The translations under genes were made by a program, and so were the position numbers. The notes below the pieces were generated by a model. It saw nothing but the letters and a program-made list of their open reading frames with translations, was not told the DNA's origin and did no database searches. A DNA stretch of 64,000 bases from Streptomyces sp. YS415 (lineage in GTDB: Bacteria > Actinomycetota > Actinomycetes > Streptomycetales > Streptomycetaceae): NCBI RefSeq assembly GCF_023544665.1, contig NZ_JAMJFL010000035.1:1-64000 (forward strand). The letters are read 5' to 3'. Position 1 is the first letter of the stretch, and the number at the start of each line of letters is the position of its first letter. Shown here piece after piece: positions 51,729 to 60,147 of the stretch.

Positions 51729-53551
51729 GCTCCGGCATACCCCTGCGCAAGCGGCTCCTGGTCCGGCTGCTGATCGCCTCGGTGCTGATCGCCGTGTGCT
51801 CGGTGGCGGCGACGGCCTGGCTGGCGGTGGAGACCACCACCCGCGCCCTGCGCGAGGAGCAGGGCCAGGTCCTCGCCGACGACATGGACGTCCTCGACCG
51901 GCTCAGCGGGTACGCGGCCACCCACGCCGACTGGAAGGGCGTACAGGGCACCCTGCGCGAGCTGTCCCAGCGGATCGGCCGGCGCATCGCCCTGACCGAC
52001 GGCGACCGCACGGTGATCGCCGACTCCGCGGCGCCGGGGACCCCGCTGCCCCCGCGGGCCGCCGCCACCGTCGACCCGCTGACCGTCGACACCCGCACCG
52101 ACCGCGGCGCCCAGCGCGCCGGCACCGACCCCCGGGTGGTCGGCCCCTACCGGCTGCCCGCCGCCGAACGCGCCCGGCTGGACCGGCTGGCCGGACAGCG
52201 GCGCGCGTGTTTCGCCCGCAACGGGATCGAGGCGACCGTGGAGCGCACCGCGAGCGGTCGCCCGATTCTCACCGACGACGACGGCAGCGCCCTCGACTAC
52301 GTGCCCTTCGAGTGCGCCGACGGACGGCTCAACACGCCCACCGCCACCGAGGACAAGGCGCTGAGCGAGCTGACCGCACGCGCCCGCGCCTGCTTGGATG
52401 CGCGGGGCGTGGACTTCCATGAGCCGCTGTTCGTCGCCGTGGACGTCACCGAGCGCAGGATGACCACCCGGTACCTCATGGGCAAGCTGCTGGCGCAGCC
52501 GCAGGCGAACGCCCAGCGGCAGGCGCAGGACTGCGTCGAGCAGGCCCGCCGGGCCCAGCTCGACCCCTATGTCGCCCCGCCCGCCCACCTGTTCCTCGGC
52601 GTCGGGGACCGGCCCGCCGTCCGCTTCGACCTGTCCCCGGCCAACTGGACCAAGGTGGTGGGCGCCGCGGGCCTGGTGCTCGCCGTCACCGTGGCCGTGA
52701 CCGCCGCCGTCGCCACCCGGCTGGTCAGGCCGCTGCGGGCACTGACCGCGGCCGCCCAGCAATCACCCGAGCGGCATGTGCGGGTGCCCGTCACCACCCG
52801 GGACGAGACCGGGATCCTCGCGGCCGCGTTCAACGAACTCACCGAGCGCCGCGCCCGGTTGGAGGCCCAGCGGAAGGCGATGGTCAGCGACATCGCCCAT
52901 GAACTGCGCAGCCCGCTCACCAACATCCGCGGCTGGCTCGAGGTCACCCGGGACGGTCTCGTCGAACCCGACCCGGCGCTGCTGGGCTCCCTGCACGAGG
53001 AGGCGCTCGTCCTGCAGCGCGTCATCGACGATCTCCAGGACCTCGCCGACGCCGACGCCGGCACCCTGCGGCTGCACCGCGAACCGGTGCGCGCCGGTGA
53101 ACTCCTCGACCAGGTCGCCGCCGCCCACCGCGTCGCCGCCGACGCGGCAGGGGTCACCCTGCGCACTGCGGCGCAGGGTGACCCCTGGATGGAAGCCGAC
53201 CCGGTACGGATGCGGCAGGCGCTCGGCAACCTCGTCTCCAACGCGCTGCGGCACACCCCCACGGGTGGTGCCGTGACACTGTCCGCGCGCCACGACGGCG
53301 ACGCGGTGGTCCTGGAGGTCGCCGACACCGGAAGCGGGATCGCGCCCGAGGACCTGCCGCACGTCTTCGACCGGTTCTGGCGGGCGGAGAAGTCCCGCAG
53401 CCGCCGCACCGGTGGCAGCGGACTCGGTCTGCCCATCGTCCGCCACCTGCTGGCCGCACACGGCGGTACGGCCGCGGCGGCGAGCGAGCCCGGCACCGGC
53501 TCGGTGTTCATGCTCCGGCTGCCCGCGTGCGGACCGCCGGCGGACACCTGA
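51725..53551 (+). CDS. Membrane sensor histidine kinase
   Basis: 608 residues. First helix ~14-36 (LLVRLLIASVLIAVCSVAATAWLA), a large extracytoplasmic sensor of ~275 residues with four Cys (RRACFARNG, FECADG, ARACLDARG, QDCVEQA), second helix ~317-338, HAMP, then the H-box DIAHELRSPLTNIRGW (~389) and full ATPase (NLVSNALRHTP, DTGSGIAPED, GSGLGLPIV). Partner of the preceding response regulator (ATGA overlap). A 17-bp perfect inverted repeat lies within the coding sequence at 53148-53187. Confidence 0.93.
   Translation: MSSGIPLRKRLLVRLLIASVLIAVCSVAATAWLAVETTTRALREEQGQVLADDMDVLDRLSGYAATHADWKGVQGTLRELSQRIGRRIALTDGDRTVIADSAAPGTPLPPRAAATVDPLTVDTRTDRGAQRAGTDPRVVGPYRLPAAERARLDRLAGQRRACFARNGIEATVERTASGRPILTDDDGSALDYVPFECADGRLNTPTATEDKALSELTARARACLDARGVDFHEPLFVAVDVTERRMTTRYLMGKLLAQPQANAQRQAQDCVEQARRAQLDPYVAPPAHLFLGVGDRPAVRFDLSPANWTKVVGAAGLVLAVTVAVTAAVATRLVRPLRALTAAAQQSPERHVRVPVTTRDETGILAAAFNELTERRARLEAQRKAMVSDIAHELRSPLTNIRGWLEVTRDGLVEPDPALLGSLHEEALVLQRVIDDLQDLADADAGTLRLHREPVRAGELLDQVAAAHRVAADAAGVTLRTAAQGDPWMEADPVRMRQALGNLVSNALRHTPTGGAVTLSARHDGDAVVLEVADTGSGIAPEDLPHVFDRFWRAEKSRSRRTGGSGLGLPIVRHLLAAHGGTAAAASEPGTGSVFMLRLPACGPPADT
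53148..53187 (+). repeat. Perfect 17-bp inverted repeat inside the kinase gene
   Basis: CAGGGGTCACCCTGCGC is followed after a 6-base loop by its exact reverse complement. It is in frame, coding for GVTLRTAAQGDP, between the dimerisation helix and the ATPase. Confidence 0.85.
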
Positions 53552-53558
53552 CGGGCTG

Positions 53559-53813
53559 TTACCCGCTGCGGCGGCGCGCGGAGGCCCGCCGCCGCAGCAG
53601 CGCCACGCGTTCCGTCTCGGTCGTCGCGCCCCAGACACCGACCGTCTGGCGGGTGTCCAACGCCCAGCTCAGGCACTGCTCCTGCACCGGACAACGCCGG
53701 CACACCGCCTTCGCCTGTTCCGTCTGCATCAGTGCCGGCCCCGAGGTACCGATCGGGAAGAAGAGGTCGGGGTCCTCTTGACGGCATGCGGCCCGGCCGC
53801 GCCAGTCGTCCAT
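53559..53813 (-). CDS. WhiB-family iron-sulfur transcription factor
   Basis: 84 residues. The four cluster Cys are present: GRAACRQED, then AVCRRCPVQEQC (C-x2-C-x5-C), followed by the GVWGATTETER turn and the basic RRRASARRR DNA-binding tail. Wbl proteins bind [4Fe-4S] and act with sigma factors. ATG at 53813 follows AGGTGA at 6 bases; upstream in-frame starts lack a ribosome site and homology. It is convergent with the sensor kinase gene and not near whiB or wblA neighbours that I recognise. Confidence 0.92.
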   Translation of the reverse strand: MDDWRGRAACRQEDPDLFFPIGTSGPALMQTEQAKAVCRRCPVQEQCLSWALDTRQTVGVWGATTETERVALLRRRASARRRSG

Positions 53814-53922
53814 CGAAGTCACCTGTGCCCTATGTCGTACGTGCCTTTCGAATGCGGTCAGTCGCTTTCGGGTCACCTGTCGACACGGGAGTGAAACCAT
53901 GGATTTCTGAGCCGGGGCACGA

Positions 53923-55137
53923 TCACTGCTCGCGCAGGCCCCACGGGGAGCCGTAGGCGGTCAGCAGATCCAGGAACGGGCGGGCGGGGAACGCCTCCGG
54001 GCCGAGCACGCCGGCGCCCGACCATGCGCCGCTCGCGAGGAGTTCGAGCGCGACGACCGGATTGACGGCCGTCTGCCACACCACGGCCTGGCTGCCGTAC
54101 TCGGCCATCGACCACGCGTTGTCGACGACGTGGTACAGGTACACCTCGCGCGGCGCTCCGTCCTTCACGCCCCGCACCCAGGTGCCCGCGCAGGTCTTGC
54201 CGCGCATCCGCCCGCCGAGGGTCGCCGGGTCGGGCAGACATGCGGCGACCACGTCCCGGGGCGAGACCCGCACCGGCCCGTCGGGGCCCGGCACGGTCAC
54301 CGGGTCGGTGCGGTCCAGGCCCAGCAGGTGCAGCGTCTTGAGGGTGCTGATGAACTCCTCGCCGAGCCCGTACTTGAAGGTGACGCGGCGGGCGTCGACC
54401 CAGCGCGGGACCAGCAGCACCTCCTCGTGCTCCACGTTCACGCACTCCACCGGCCCGATGCCCTCGGGGAAGTCGAACACCTCGGGCTCGCTGAAGGGTT
54501 CGGTGGTGAACCAGCCCCGGTCGGCCTCGTAGACGACCGGTGGGTTCAGGCACTCCTCGATCGTGGTCCAGATGCTGAAGGAGGGGGCGAAGTCGTAACC
54601 GTCGACGGTGAGGTTCGCGCCGTCCCGCACGCCGATCTCCTCGATCTCGTCGAAGAGTTCATCGGCCGCGTAGCGGGCGAAGACATCGGACAGGCCCGGC
54701 TCCACGCCCATGCCGACCAGGGCCAGCGCGCCGTCCTTCGCCCACGCCTCGGCCTCGGCGAACTGCTCGTCGCCGAGCTTGACCCCGCACGCCCGGTACG
54801 GCTCCTCGGGGTGCGGCCGCGACAGGGACATCGCCATGTCGACATAGGTGGTACCGGCTGCGCGCGCCGCCCGGAACAGCGGCATCACGAAGCGCGGGTC
54901 GGTGGCGTTGAGCAGGACGTCGCAGGAGTGGCGGCGCAGCAGCGCGGCCACCGCGGCCTCGTCGCCGGCGTCGACCCGCTCGGCCAGGAACCGGGGGTCG
55001 TCGAGGTGGGCGACGGCCGCCTCGGCACGCGCCGGGTCGAAGTCGGCGACCACCATCGCCTCGAAGAACGGACGCCGGGCGGCGATCCGGGTGACGGCGG
55101 TGCCGACACCGCCGGCGCCCACGAGCAGTACACGCAT
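53923..55137 (-). CDS. Saccharopine dehydrogenase-like oxidoreductase
   Basis: 404 residues: Rossmann MRVLLVGAGGVGTAVTRIAARR, DVLLNATDPRFVMPLFRAARAAGTTYVDM, and GMGVEPGLSDVFARYAADEL, typical of the saccharopine/carboxynorspermidine dehydrogenase superfamily. The Streptomyces substrate is unknown; lysine or polyamine metabolism is plausible. ATG at 55137 follows AGGGAG; the frame is open for 41 codons upstream, but that stretch is low-complexity Pro/Ser read from the polypyrimidine tract. Divergent from a TetR gene. Confidence 0.9.
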   Translation of the reverse strand: MRVLLVGAGGVGTAVTRIAARRPFFEAMVVADFDPARAEAAVAHLDDPRFLAERVDAGDEAAVAALLRRHSCDVLLNATDPRFVMPLFRAARAAGTTYVDMAMSLSRPHPEEPYRACGVKLGDEQFAEAEAWAKDGALALVGMGVEPGLSDVFARYAADELFDEIEEIGVRDGANLTVDGYDFAPSFSIWTTIEECLNPPVVYEADRGWFTTEPFSEPEVFDFPEGIGPVECVNVEHEEVLLVPRWVDARRVTFKYGLGEEFISTLKTLHLLGLDRTDPVTVPGPDGPVRVSPRDVVAACLPDPATLGGRMRGKTCAGTWVRGVKDGAPREVYLYHVVDNAWSMAEYGSQAVVWQTAVNPVVALELLASGAWSGAGVLGPEAFPARPFLDLLTAYGSPWGLREQ

Positions 55138-55154
55138 GACGAGAACTCCCTGTC

Positions 55155-55221
55155 GGAGGAGAGGAGGGGAGGGGAGAGGAGAGGAGGGGAGAGGAGCGGA
55201 GAGGGGGGAGAGGGGAAAGAA
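55155..55221 (+). repeat. 67-base polypurine tract between divergent genes
   Basis: A run of G and A, broken only by a C at 55197, built from repeated GGAGGGGAGAG-like units. It lies between the saccharopine dehydrogenase-like gene and the TetR gene, and is polypyrimidine on the former's mRNA strand. Confidence 0.9.
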
Positions 55222-55298
55222 CGCGGGGGCCCCGGCGCAGATACAACGCCCGCACTCCACGTAAGGTCAATGGCGTTGGCATAAGGCGGGAGGCGGAC

Positions 55299-56003
55299 GT
55301 GCCCAAACCAGTGGTCCCCGAGGACAAGCGGCGCCGGCGCCGTCCGACCAAGAGCGGCACGGTGCTGTCCGAGGCGCTGATCGTGGACACCGCCCTGCGC
55401 CTGCTGCGCGAGCACGGCAGCGCCGGGCTCACCGCCCGCCGCCTGGGGCTGGCCCTGGACGCCGATCCGAGCACCCTGTACCGGTACTTCCGCGGCATGG
55501 ACGACCTGACCCTCGCGATCGGCGACGCGCTCATCGGACAGGCCCTGCGCGGCTGGCGGCCGACGGGGGAGTGGCGGGCGGACCTCAGGACGGTCGGGCT
55601 CAGGATCCACGCGGCCTACGTCGCCCATCCGCAGGCCGCCCTGCTCACCACGAACCGCGTCACCGGCCGGGCCAACGAACTCGCCGCCGACGAGGCGGTG
55701 CTGGACGTCCTGCGCACCGCCGGCTTCCCGCTGCCCGAGACGGTCCGGATCTACCACGCCTTCATCGACCAGACCCTGGCCTTCGCCGCCCTCGACGCCG
55801 CCTCCCTGGCCCTGCCGAGCGCCGCGCTGCGCGCCGACGAGGCGATGTGGCGCTCCACGTACGCCCGGCTGCCCCGCACCACCCACCCCCGCATCGCCGA
55901 GGCGGCCCCCCTGCTGGCGACCCGCATGGTGACCAGCGCCTATCCGACGGCCCTGGAGATGCTCCTGGACAGCGCGCAGGCCCGGCTGGAGGGCGAGAGC
56001 TAG
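55299..56003 (+). CDS. TetR/AcrR-family regulator
   Basis: 234 residues. Basic N-terminus (KRRRRRPTKSG), HTH (IVDTALRLLREHGSAGLTARRLGLALDADPSTLYRYF), and a TetR_C-type C-terminal domain (LRIHAAYVAHPQAALLTTNRVTGRANELAADEAVLDVLR). GTG start after GGGAGGC. It ends with a 4-base CTAG overlap on the convergent LysR gene and faces the saccharopine dehydrogenase-like gene across the polypurine tract, its likely target. Confidence 0.9.
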   Translation: MPKPVVPEDKRRRRRPTKSGTVLSEALIVDTALRLLREHGSAGLTARRLGLALDADPSTLYRYFRGMDDLTLAIGDALIGQALRGWRPTGEWRADLRTVGLRIHAAYVAHPQAALLTTNRVTGRANELAADEAVLDVLRTAGFPLPETVRIYHAFIDQTLAFAALDAASLALPSAALRADEAMWRSTYARLPRTTHPRIAEAAPLLATRMVTSAYPTALEMLLDSAQARLEGES

Positions 56004-56896
56004 GCGTCCAGCACCTCGGCCGCCGTCGTCGCCACCGCATCCGCCAGCGTCGCCAGGGCGGGGGAGTCCAGCTTCCACTGCTGCCAGTACAGCGGTACGT
56101 CCAGCGGCCGCTCCGGGGCGAGGGAGACGAGCCGTCCGTCCCGCAGTCGGGGGCCGGCCTGGATCTCCGGGACCATGCCCCAGCCGAGGCCGGTCTCGAC
56201 GGCCGCCAGGAACCCCTCGGACGTGGGGATCCGGTGCCGGACCGCACCGGCGCCGTCCCGGCGCAACCGGCGCAGGAAGGTGTCCTGGAGTTCGTCGCTG
56301 CGGTCGAAGGTCACCACCGGCGCTGCAGGCAGCGCCTGCCGCAGCGGTCCGGCGAGATGCCGCTCGACGAAACCGGGGCTCGCCGCGGCGACGTACCGCA
56401 TCCTGCCGAGCGGGCGTACGGAGCACCCGGTGACCGGCTCGGCCGCGGAGGTCACCGCCGCCATCACCAGGCCCTCCCGGAGCAGGGCCGCCGTATGGGC
56501 CTCGTCCTCGCGGCGCAGTTCGAAGCAGAGCCGCGGGTCGGACGGCACGCGGGTGAGGGCGTCGAGGAACCAGGTCGCCAGGGAGTCGGCGTTGACCGCC
56601 ACCGACACCCGGGTCGGTTCCGCCTCCGCGCCGCCCATGCCCAGCTCGGCCCGCGCGTCGCGCTCCAGCCGGGCGAGCTGGCGCGCGAACCGCACGACGA
56701 CGGCGCCGGACTCGGTGGGGCGCACCGGTTTGGTCCGCACCAGCAGCACGCGCCCCGTGCGCTGCTCGAGCGCCTTCACCCGCTGGCTGACCGCGGACGG
56801 CGTCACGTGCAGTTCGGCCGCGGCGGCCTCGAACGTGCCCTCGTCCACGACCGCGAGCAGCGTCCGCACGTGGTCCAGCGGCAGCTCCGTCATCAT
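56000..56896 (-). CDS. LysR-family regulator of LysE (LysG/ArgP type)
   Basis: 298 residues: LPLDHVRTLLAVVDEGTFEAAAAELHVTPSAVSQRVKALEQRTGRVLLVRTKPVRPTESG is the ArgP/LysG signature, with an effector domain that normally binds lysine or arginine. Divergent from lysE with 69 bases between starts, the same arrangement as C. glutamicum lysG-lysE. Two ATGs occur in tandem (56896 and 56893); the ribosome site is weak. Confidence 0.9.
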   Translation of the reverse strand: MMTELPLDHVRTLLAVVDEGTFEAAAAELHVTPSAVSQRVKALEQRTGRVLLVRTKPVRPTESGAVVVRFARQLARLERDARAELGMGGAEAEPTRVSVAVNADSLATWFLDALTRVPSDPRLCFELRREDEAHTAALLREGLVMAAVTSAAEPVTGCSVRPLGRMRYVAAASPGFVERHLAGPLRQALPAAPVVTFDRSDELQDTFLRRLRRDGAGAVRHRIPTSEGFLAAVETGLGWGMVPEIQAGPRLRDGRLVSLAPERPLDVPLYWQQWKLDSPALATLADAVATTAAEVLDA

Positions 56897-56916
56897 CACG
56901 AGAGCTAATGGTACGT

Positions 56917-56925
56917 AAGAATCTT
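56917..56925. promoter_or_regulatory. Possible LysG operator core
   Basis: AAGAATCTT, a perfect 4-1-4 palindrome flanked by GTAC repeats, is the most AT-rich spot between the LysR gene and lysE. Confidence 0.35.
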
Positions 56926-56952
56926 TAGCTGTACACAAGGCCGCGGGCTCTC

Positions 56953-56958
56953 TAGCGT
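56953..56958 (+). promoter_or_regulatory. -10 hexamer TAGCGT before lysE
   Basis: TAGCGT ends 7 bases before the lysE ATG without an evident ribosome site, consistent with a leaderless mRNA. Confidence 0.45.
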
Positions 56959-56965
56959 CGACGTC

Positions 56966-57580
56966 ATGCCCACCGCACTCGCCACAGCCGCCGCCGGTTT
57001 CGGCACCGGCCTCTCGCTCATCGTCGCCATCGGCGCCCAGAACGCCTTCGTCCTGCGCCAGGGCATCCGCCGTGACACCGTCCTCGCCGTCGTCGGCATC
57101 TGCGCCCTGTCCGACGCCGCGCTCATCGCCCTCGGCGTCGGCGGCGTGGGCGCGATCGTGGTGGCCTGGCCGGGTGCGCTGACGGCGGTCGGCTGGATCG
57201 GCGGAGCGTTCCTGATCGCCTACGGCGTCCTCGCCGCCCGGCGCGTATTTCGCCCGGCCGGTGCGCTGCAGGCGGACGGGGAGGCCACGGGCTCGCGCCG
57301 CCGGGCGGTGCTGACCTGTCTGGCGATGACCTGGCTCAACCCGCACGTCTACCTCGACACGGTGTTCCTGCTCGGCTCCGTCGCCGCCGACCGCGGCGAC
57401 CTGCGCTGGACGTTCGGGCTCGGCGCCGTCCTCGCCAGCCTGTGCTGGTTCACCGCGCTCGGCTACGGCGCCCGGCTGCTCAGCCCGCTGCTCGCCCGTC
57501 CCGCGGCCTGGCGGATCGTCGACGGCCTGGTCGCCGCGATGATGCTCGTCCTCGGTGCGTCACTGATCCTCGGAAGCTGA
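56966..57580 (+). CDS. lysE: LysE-family basic amino acid exporter
   Basis: 204 residues with about six membrane helices: GFGTGLSLIVAIGAQNAFVLRQGIRRD is the diagnostic start, then VGWIGGAFLIAYGVLAARR and MTWLNPHVYLDTVFLLGSVA. LysE proteins export lysine and arginine when the cytosolic pool is high, induced by LysG. The divergent LysR gene fits. The gene name is by family and context, not from functional proof. Confidence 0.9.
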   Translation: MPTALATAAAGFGTGLSLIVAIGAQNAFVLRQGIRRDTVLAVVGICALSDAALIALGVGGVGAIVVAWPGALTAVGWIGGAFLIAYGVLAARRVFRPAGALQADGEATGSRRRAVLTCLAMTWLNPHVYLDTVFLLGSVAADRGDLRWTFGLGAVLASLCWFTALGYGARLLSPLLARPAAWRIVDGLVAAMMLVLGASLILGS

Positions 57581-57634
57581 GATCCCTCACCCCGAACTCC
57601 CGTGGGCCGGTGCCATTCTTCGCCGGTGTCCACG

Positions 57635-57910
57635 GGCTTCCGGCACCAGGGCGCACACAGCGCGGTCCGCGGGGCGATCCTGCGGTCCGCCGCCACCGAC
57701 GAGATGCGCGGCCGGACGCAGGGCGTCTTCACCCTTGTCGCCGCGGGCGGGCCGCGCCTCGCCGATGTGCTGCACGGCACGGCGGGCTCCGCCTGCGGCG
57801 CGCGCCCAAGCCGTCGCGGGCGGCGGCCTGCTGGTCGTCGCGGCGATGCTCGGCCCCGCCCTCGCCGTCCCGGCGCTGCGCCGCCACCGGGTCCGACGAC
57901 GCCTACAGGG
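57635..57910 (+). pseudogene. Remnant of an MFS transporter, C-terminal end, frameshifted
   Basis: One frame reads AVRGAILRSAATDEMRGRTQGVFTLVAAGGPRLADVLHG, the loop and helix start typical of EntS-like MFS exporters; near 57790-57800 homology moves to another frame reading QAVAGGGLLVVAAMLGPALAVPALRRHR, the last helix. So a frameshift sits inside, and the N-terminal ten helices are absent. The remains of 57581-57902 hold no intact gene. Confidence 0.72.
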
Positions 57911-58358
57911 CGCTGCGCCGGCGCATCCCGTACTGCTCCATGAGCTTGCCCCGGGTCATCTCCAGCCGGTGCGCCAGGATCTCGGCGACCGTGCGGACCA
58001 GGATCATCCCGAGCTGCTGGTCCTCCTCGCACAGCCGGAGCACGGTCGCGGCGTCGAACTCGTAGGCGCGCACCGGGCTGAACGCCTCCGCGCCGAAGTC
58101 CCACTGGTACGGCGGAAACAGCCAGGACCAGCCGAGCAGATCCCCGGAGCCGAGGCTGGCGACGGTGACCCGCTGCACGGAGGTCACCTGCTGGTCGAGG
58201 GACACGGCACCGGAGCGGATCACCCAGAACCGGTCGGCGGTGCCGCCGGCCTCGAAGATGCGGGCGTCCTCCGGGAAGGAGACCTCCTTGGCCGCCGTCA
58301 TCAGGTGGCTGCGCTGGGGCGGGGGAAGGGCGGTCAGCAGTTTGGTCGCTTTGGTCAT
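57903..58358 (-). CDS. Stand-alone cyclic-nucleotide-binding (Crp fold) protein
   Basis: 151 residues, one cNMP-binding fold: SFPEDARIFEAGGTADRFWVIRSGAVSLDQQ, ASLGSGDLLGWSWLFPPYQWDFGAEAFSPVRAYEFDAATVL, and a final helix MILVRTVAEILAHRLEMTR. No helix-turn-helix follows, so it senses but does not bind DNA by itself. The usual phosphate-binding Arg of cAMP sites is not evident. GGAG precedes the ATG. Confidence 0.87.
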   Translation of the reverse strand: MTKATKLLTALPPPQRSHLMTAAKEVSFPEDARIFEAGGTADRFWVIRSGAVSLDQQVTSVQRVTVASLGSGDLLGWSWLFPPYQWDFGAEAFSPVRAYEFDAATVLRLCEEDQQLGMILVRTVAEILAHRLEMTRGKLMEQYGMRRRSAL

Positions 58359-58483
58359 GACACGGGGCTCCTCGCCGGCGTCGGGGTTCCGGGGCTTTCC
58401 CTACGCCCATTTCAGCCGCTGCCGAGGCGAAGAGCACCTTGACGGACTACAGAACCGGTGGAGATTTCCGCAGGCATGAAAAA

Positions 58484-58515
58484 GCCCTGGCTGGACGGGG
58501 GAAGCCAGCCAGGGC
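58484..58515 (-). terminator. Rho-independent terminator of the decarboxylase gene
   Basis: On the minus strand GCCCTGGCTGG-N10-CCAGCCAGGGC, an 11-bp stem, is followed by a run of T (AAAAA on the plus strand at 58479-58483). It ends the transcript coming from 60102, 112 bases past the stop codon. Confidence 0.85.
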
Positions 58516-58608
58516 CGTATGCGGGGTCCGGGGGACGGTTCACATCGACCCCGCGACCACGTATGGATGAACGGTAAACCATCTCGGGTCGCCCTGCGAA
58601 ACCCGCAG

Positions 58609-58624
58609 CGGGTCACGTGACCCG
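58609..58624. repeat. 16-bp perfect palindrome CGGGTCACGTGACCCG
   Basis: A loopless dyad with a TCACGTGA core, 2 bases beyond the decarboxylase stop codon and outside its terminator. As a DNA site it resembles dimer-binding operators. Confidence 0.8.
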
Positions 58625-58626
58625 TT

Positions 58627-60102
58627 TCACTCCCGGTCCGCCGTCACCCGGATCGTCTCCAGGCTCGTATCGCTCGGATCCGGCAGATTCATGCCCGCGT
58701 CCCGGCCGGTGAGCAGGTACCGCAGCACCGGCTCGGTCAGTCGCTCACCGGGCAGCACGACCGGGATGCCCGGCGGATACGGCGTGATCATCTCGGCCGC
58801 GATCCGGCCGGCCGCCTCCTCGACCGGCACGTCCTCGGCGGGCCCGAAGAAGGCGTCCCGCGGCGGCTCGGCCTGCTCCAGCCGCAGCTCGGCAGGGGGC
58901 GGCACCTCCACCCCCGGCACCGGCCGCAGCTCCGGCGCCGCCGCCACGAGATCCTTGAGCCCGGCGAGCAGCTCACCCGTCGTCTCCTCGTCGTCCCCGT
59001 GCGTGATCTGCGCGCCGATCCGCCGGTGGTCGTTGAGGTGGACGTCGATCTCCCGGTGCTGGCGCAGCCAGTCCGCCGCCCGGTACCCGGTGATGCCGAG
59101 GCCGTCGACCTCGATGGTGACGGTCAGCGGATCGAGATCGTCCGCGAGGCCGGCGCCGCAGAAGTCGTCCCGGTCGTTGACATGCAGGCCGTCGAGGCGC
59201 TCGATGTCCTCCCGCAACCGGGCCGCGAGGTCCAGCGCACCGCCCATCAGGTCCTTGCCGCGCAGCGCCATCTGGCGGCGCCAGCCGTCCAGACCCGCGT
59301 AGATCAGCACCGAGGGGCTGGTGGTGCTGAGCAGGTCCGAGCGCATCTTGAGCAGCTGGGGCGGCACCAGGTCGCCCTGGAGATGGAAGACCGAGCCCTG
59401 TTCCAGCCCGCTGCCCATCTTGTGCACGCTGGTCACGCAGATGTCCGCGCCCGCGTCCATCGCCCAGGTCGGCAGATCCGGATGGAAGGGCAGGTGCGCA
59501 CCCCACGCCTCGTCCACGATCAGCGGCCTCGACCTGCGGTGACAGACCTCGGCGATCGCCTGAAGGTCCGCGCAGGTCCCGTACGGCGTGGGGCTGGTGA
59601 CCAGGGCACCCTTGACGTCCGGGTGCTCGTCGAAGGCGCGGTCGAAGTCCGCCGCCGACGGGGGATGGGCGAGATGCCGTTCGGCGTCCCACTGGGGCTC
59701 GACCCACACCGGCTCGATCCCGGCGATGATCAGCCCCGACACCACGGACTTGTGGGCGTCCCGCCCGATCAGCAGCCGCTCGTGCGGGCCCGCGACGGAC
59801 AGCATCGCCGCCTTGACGGACAGGGAGGAGCCGCAGGTGGTGAAGAACGTGTGGTCGGCGTGGACCACATCGGCCATCAGCTCCTCGGCCCGCTCCAGCA
59901 CCCGGCCCCGGGTGAGCCGGTCGTCGAGACCGCCCGAGGCCAGGACATCGCCGAGGAAGACCGCGTCCCCGAGGATCTCCCGGACCGCCGGATCCGCGCC
60001 GCGGGCCTGCTTGTGCCCGGGCGGGGAGAACGACGTCCGTCCTTGACGGTGGTAGTCGGCCAGGGCCTCCAGTACCGGTGCTCGCTCGTGATCGCGTTTC
60101 AT
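58627..60102 (-). CDS. Orn/Lys/Arg decarboxylase-like PLP enzyme
   Basis: 491 residues of fold-type I. PLP lysine in TSVHKMGSGLEQG, aspartate in LIVDEAWGAHLPFH, TTCGSSLSVKAAM for the phosphate cup, and GRDAHKSV, all marks of the Orn/Lys/Arg decarboxylase major domain; the C-terminal domain (AAEMITPYPPGIPVVLPGERL) completes it. It lacks the N-terminal wing of the E. coli enzymes. Probably makes a polyamine from a basic amino acid. ATG at 60102 starts the homologous sequence; 60135 is less likely. Confidence 0.9.
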   Translation of the reverse strand: MKRDHERAPVLEALADYHRQGRTSFSPPGHKQARGADPAVREILGDAVFLGDVLASGGLDDRLTRGRVLERAEELMADVVHADHTFFTTCGSSLSVKAAMLSVAGPHERLLIGRDAHKSVVSGLIIAGIEPVWVEPQWDAERHLAHPPSAADFDRAFDEHPDVKGALVTSPTPYGTCADLQAIAEVCHRRSRPLIVDEAWGAHLPFHPDLPTWAMDAGADICVTSVHKMGSGLEQGSVFHLQGDLVPPQLLKMRSDLLSTTSPSVLIYAGLDGWRRQMALRGKDLMGGALDLAARLREDIERLDGLHVNDRDDFCGAGLADDLDPLTVTIEVDGLGITGYRAADWLRQHREIDVHLNDHRRIGAQITHGDDEETTGELLAGLKDLVAAAPELRPVPGVEVPPPAELRLEQAEPPRDAFFGPAEDVPVEEAAGRIAAEMITPYPPGIPVVLPGERLTEPVLRYLLTGRDAGMNLPDPSDTSLETIRVTADRE

Positions 60103-60147
60103 GCGCGATCGGGTTCCCGGCACGGCGGCGGCCAATCGGCACCCCGC

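Noticed and set aside
58359..58626. A tRNA or small RNA in the gap before the decarboxylase gene
   Set aside because: The obvious hairpin is a terminator with a T-run for the minus-strand gene; no cloverleaf or CCA-type end could be drawn.
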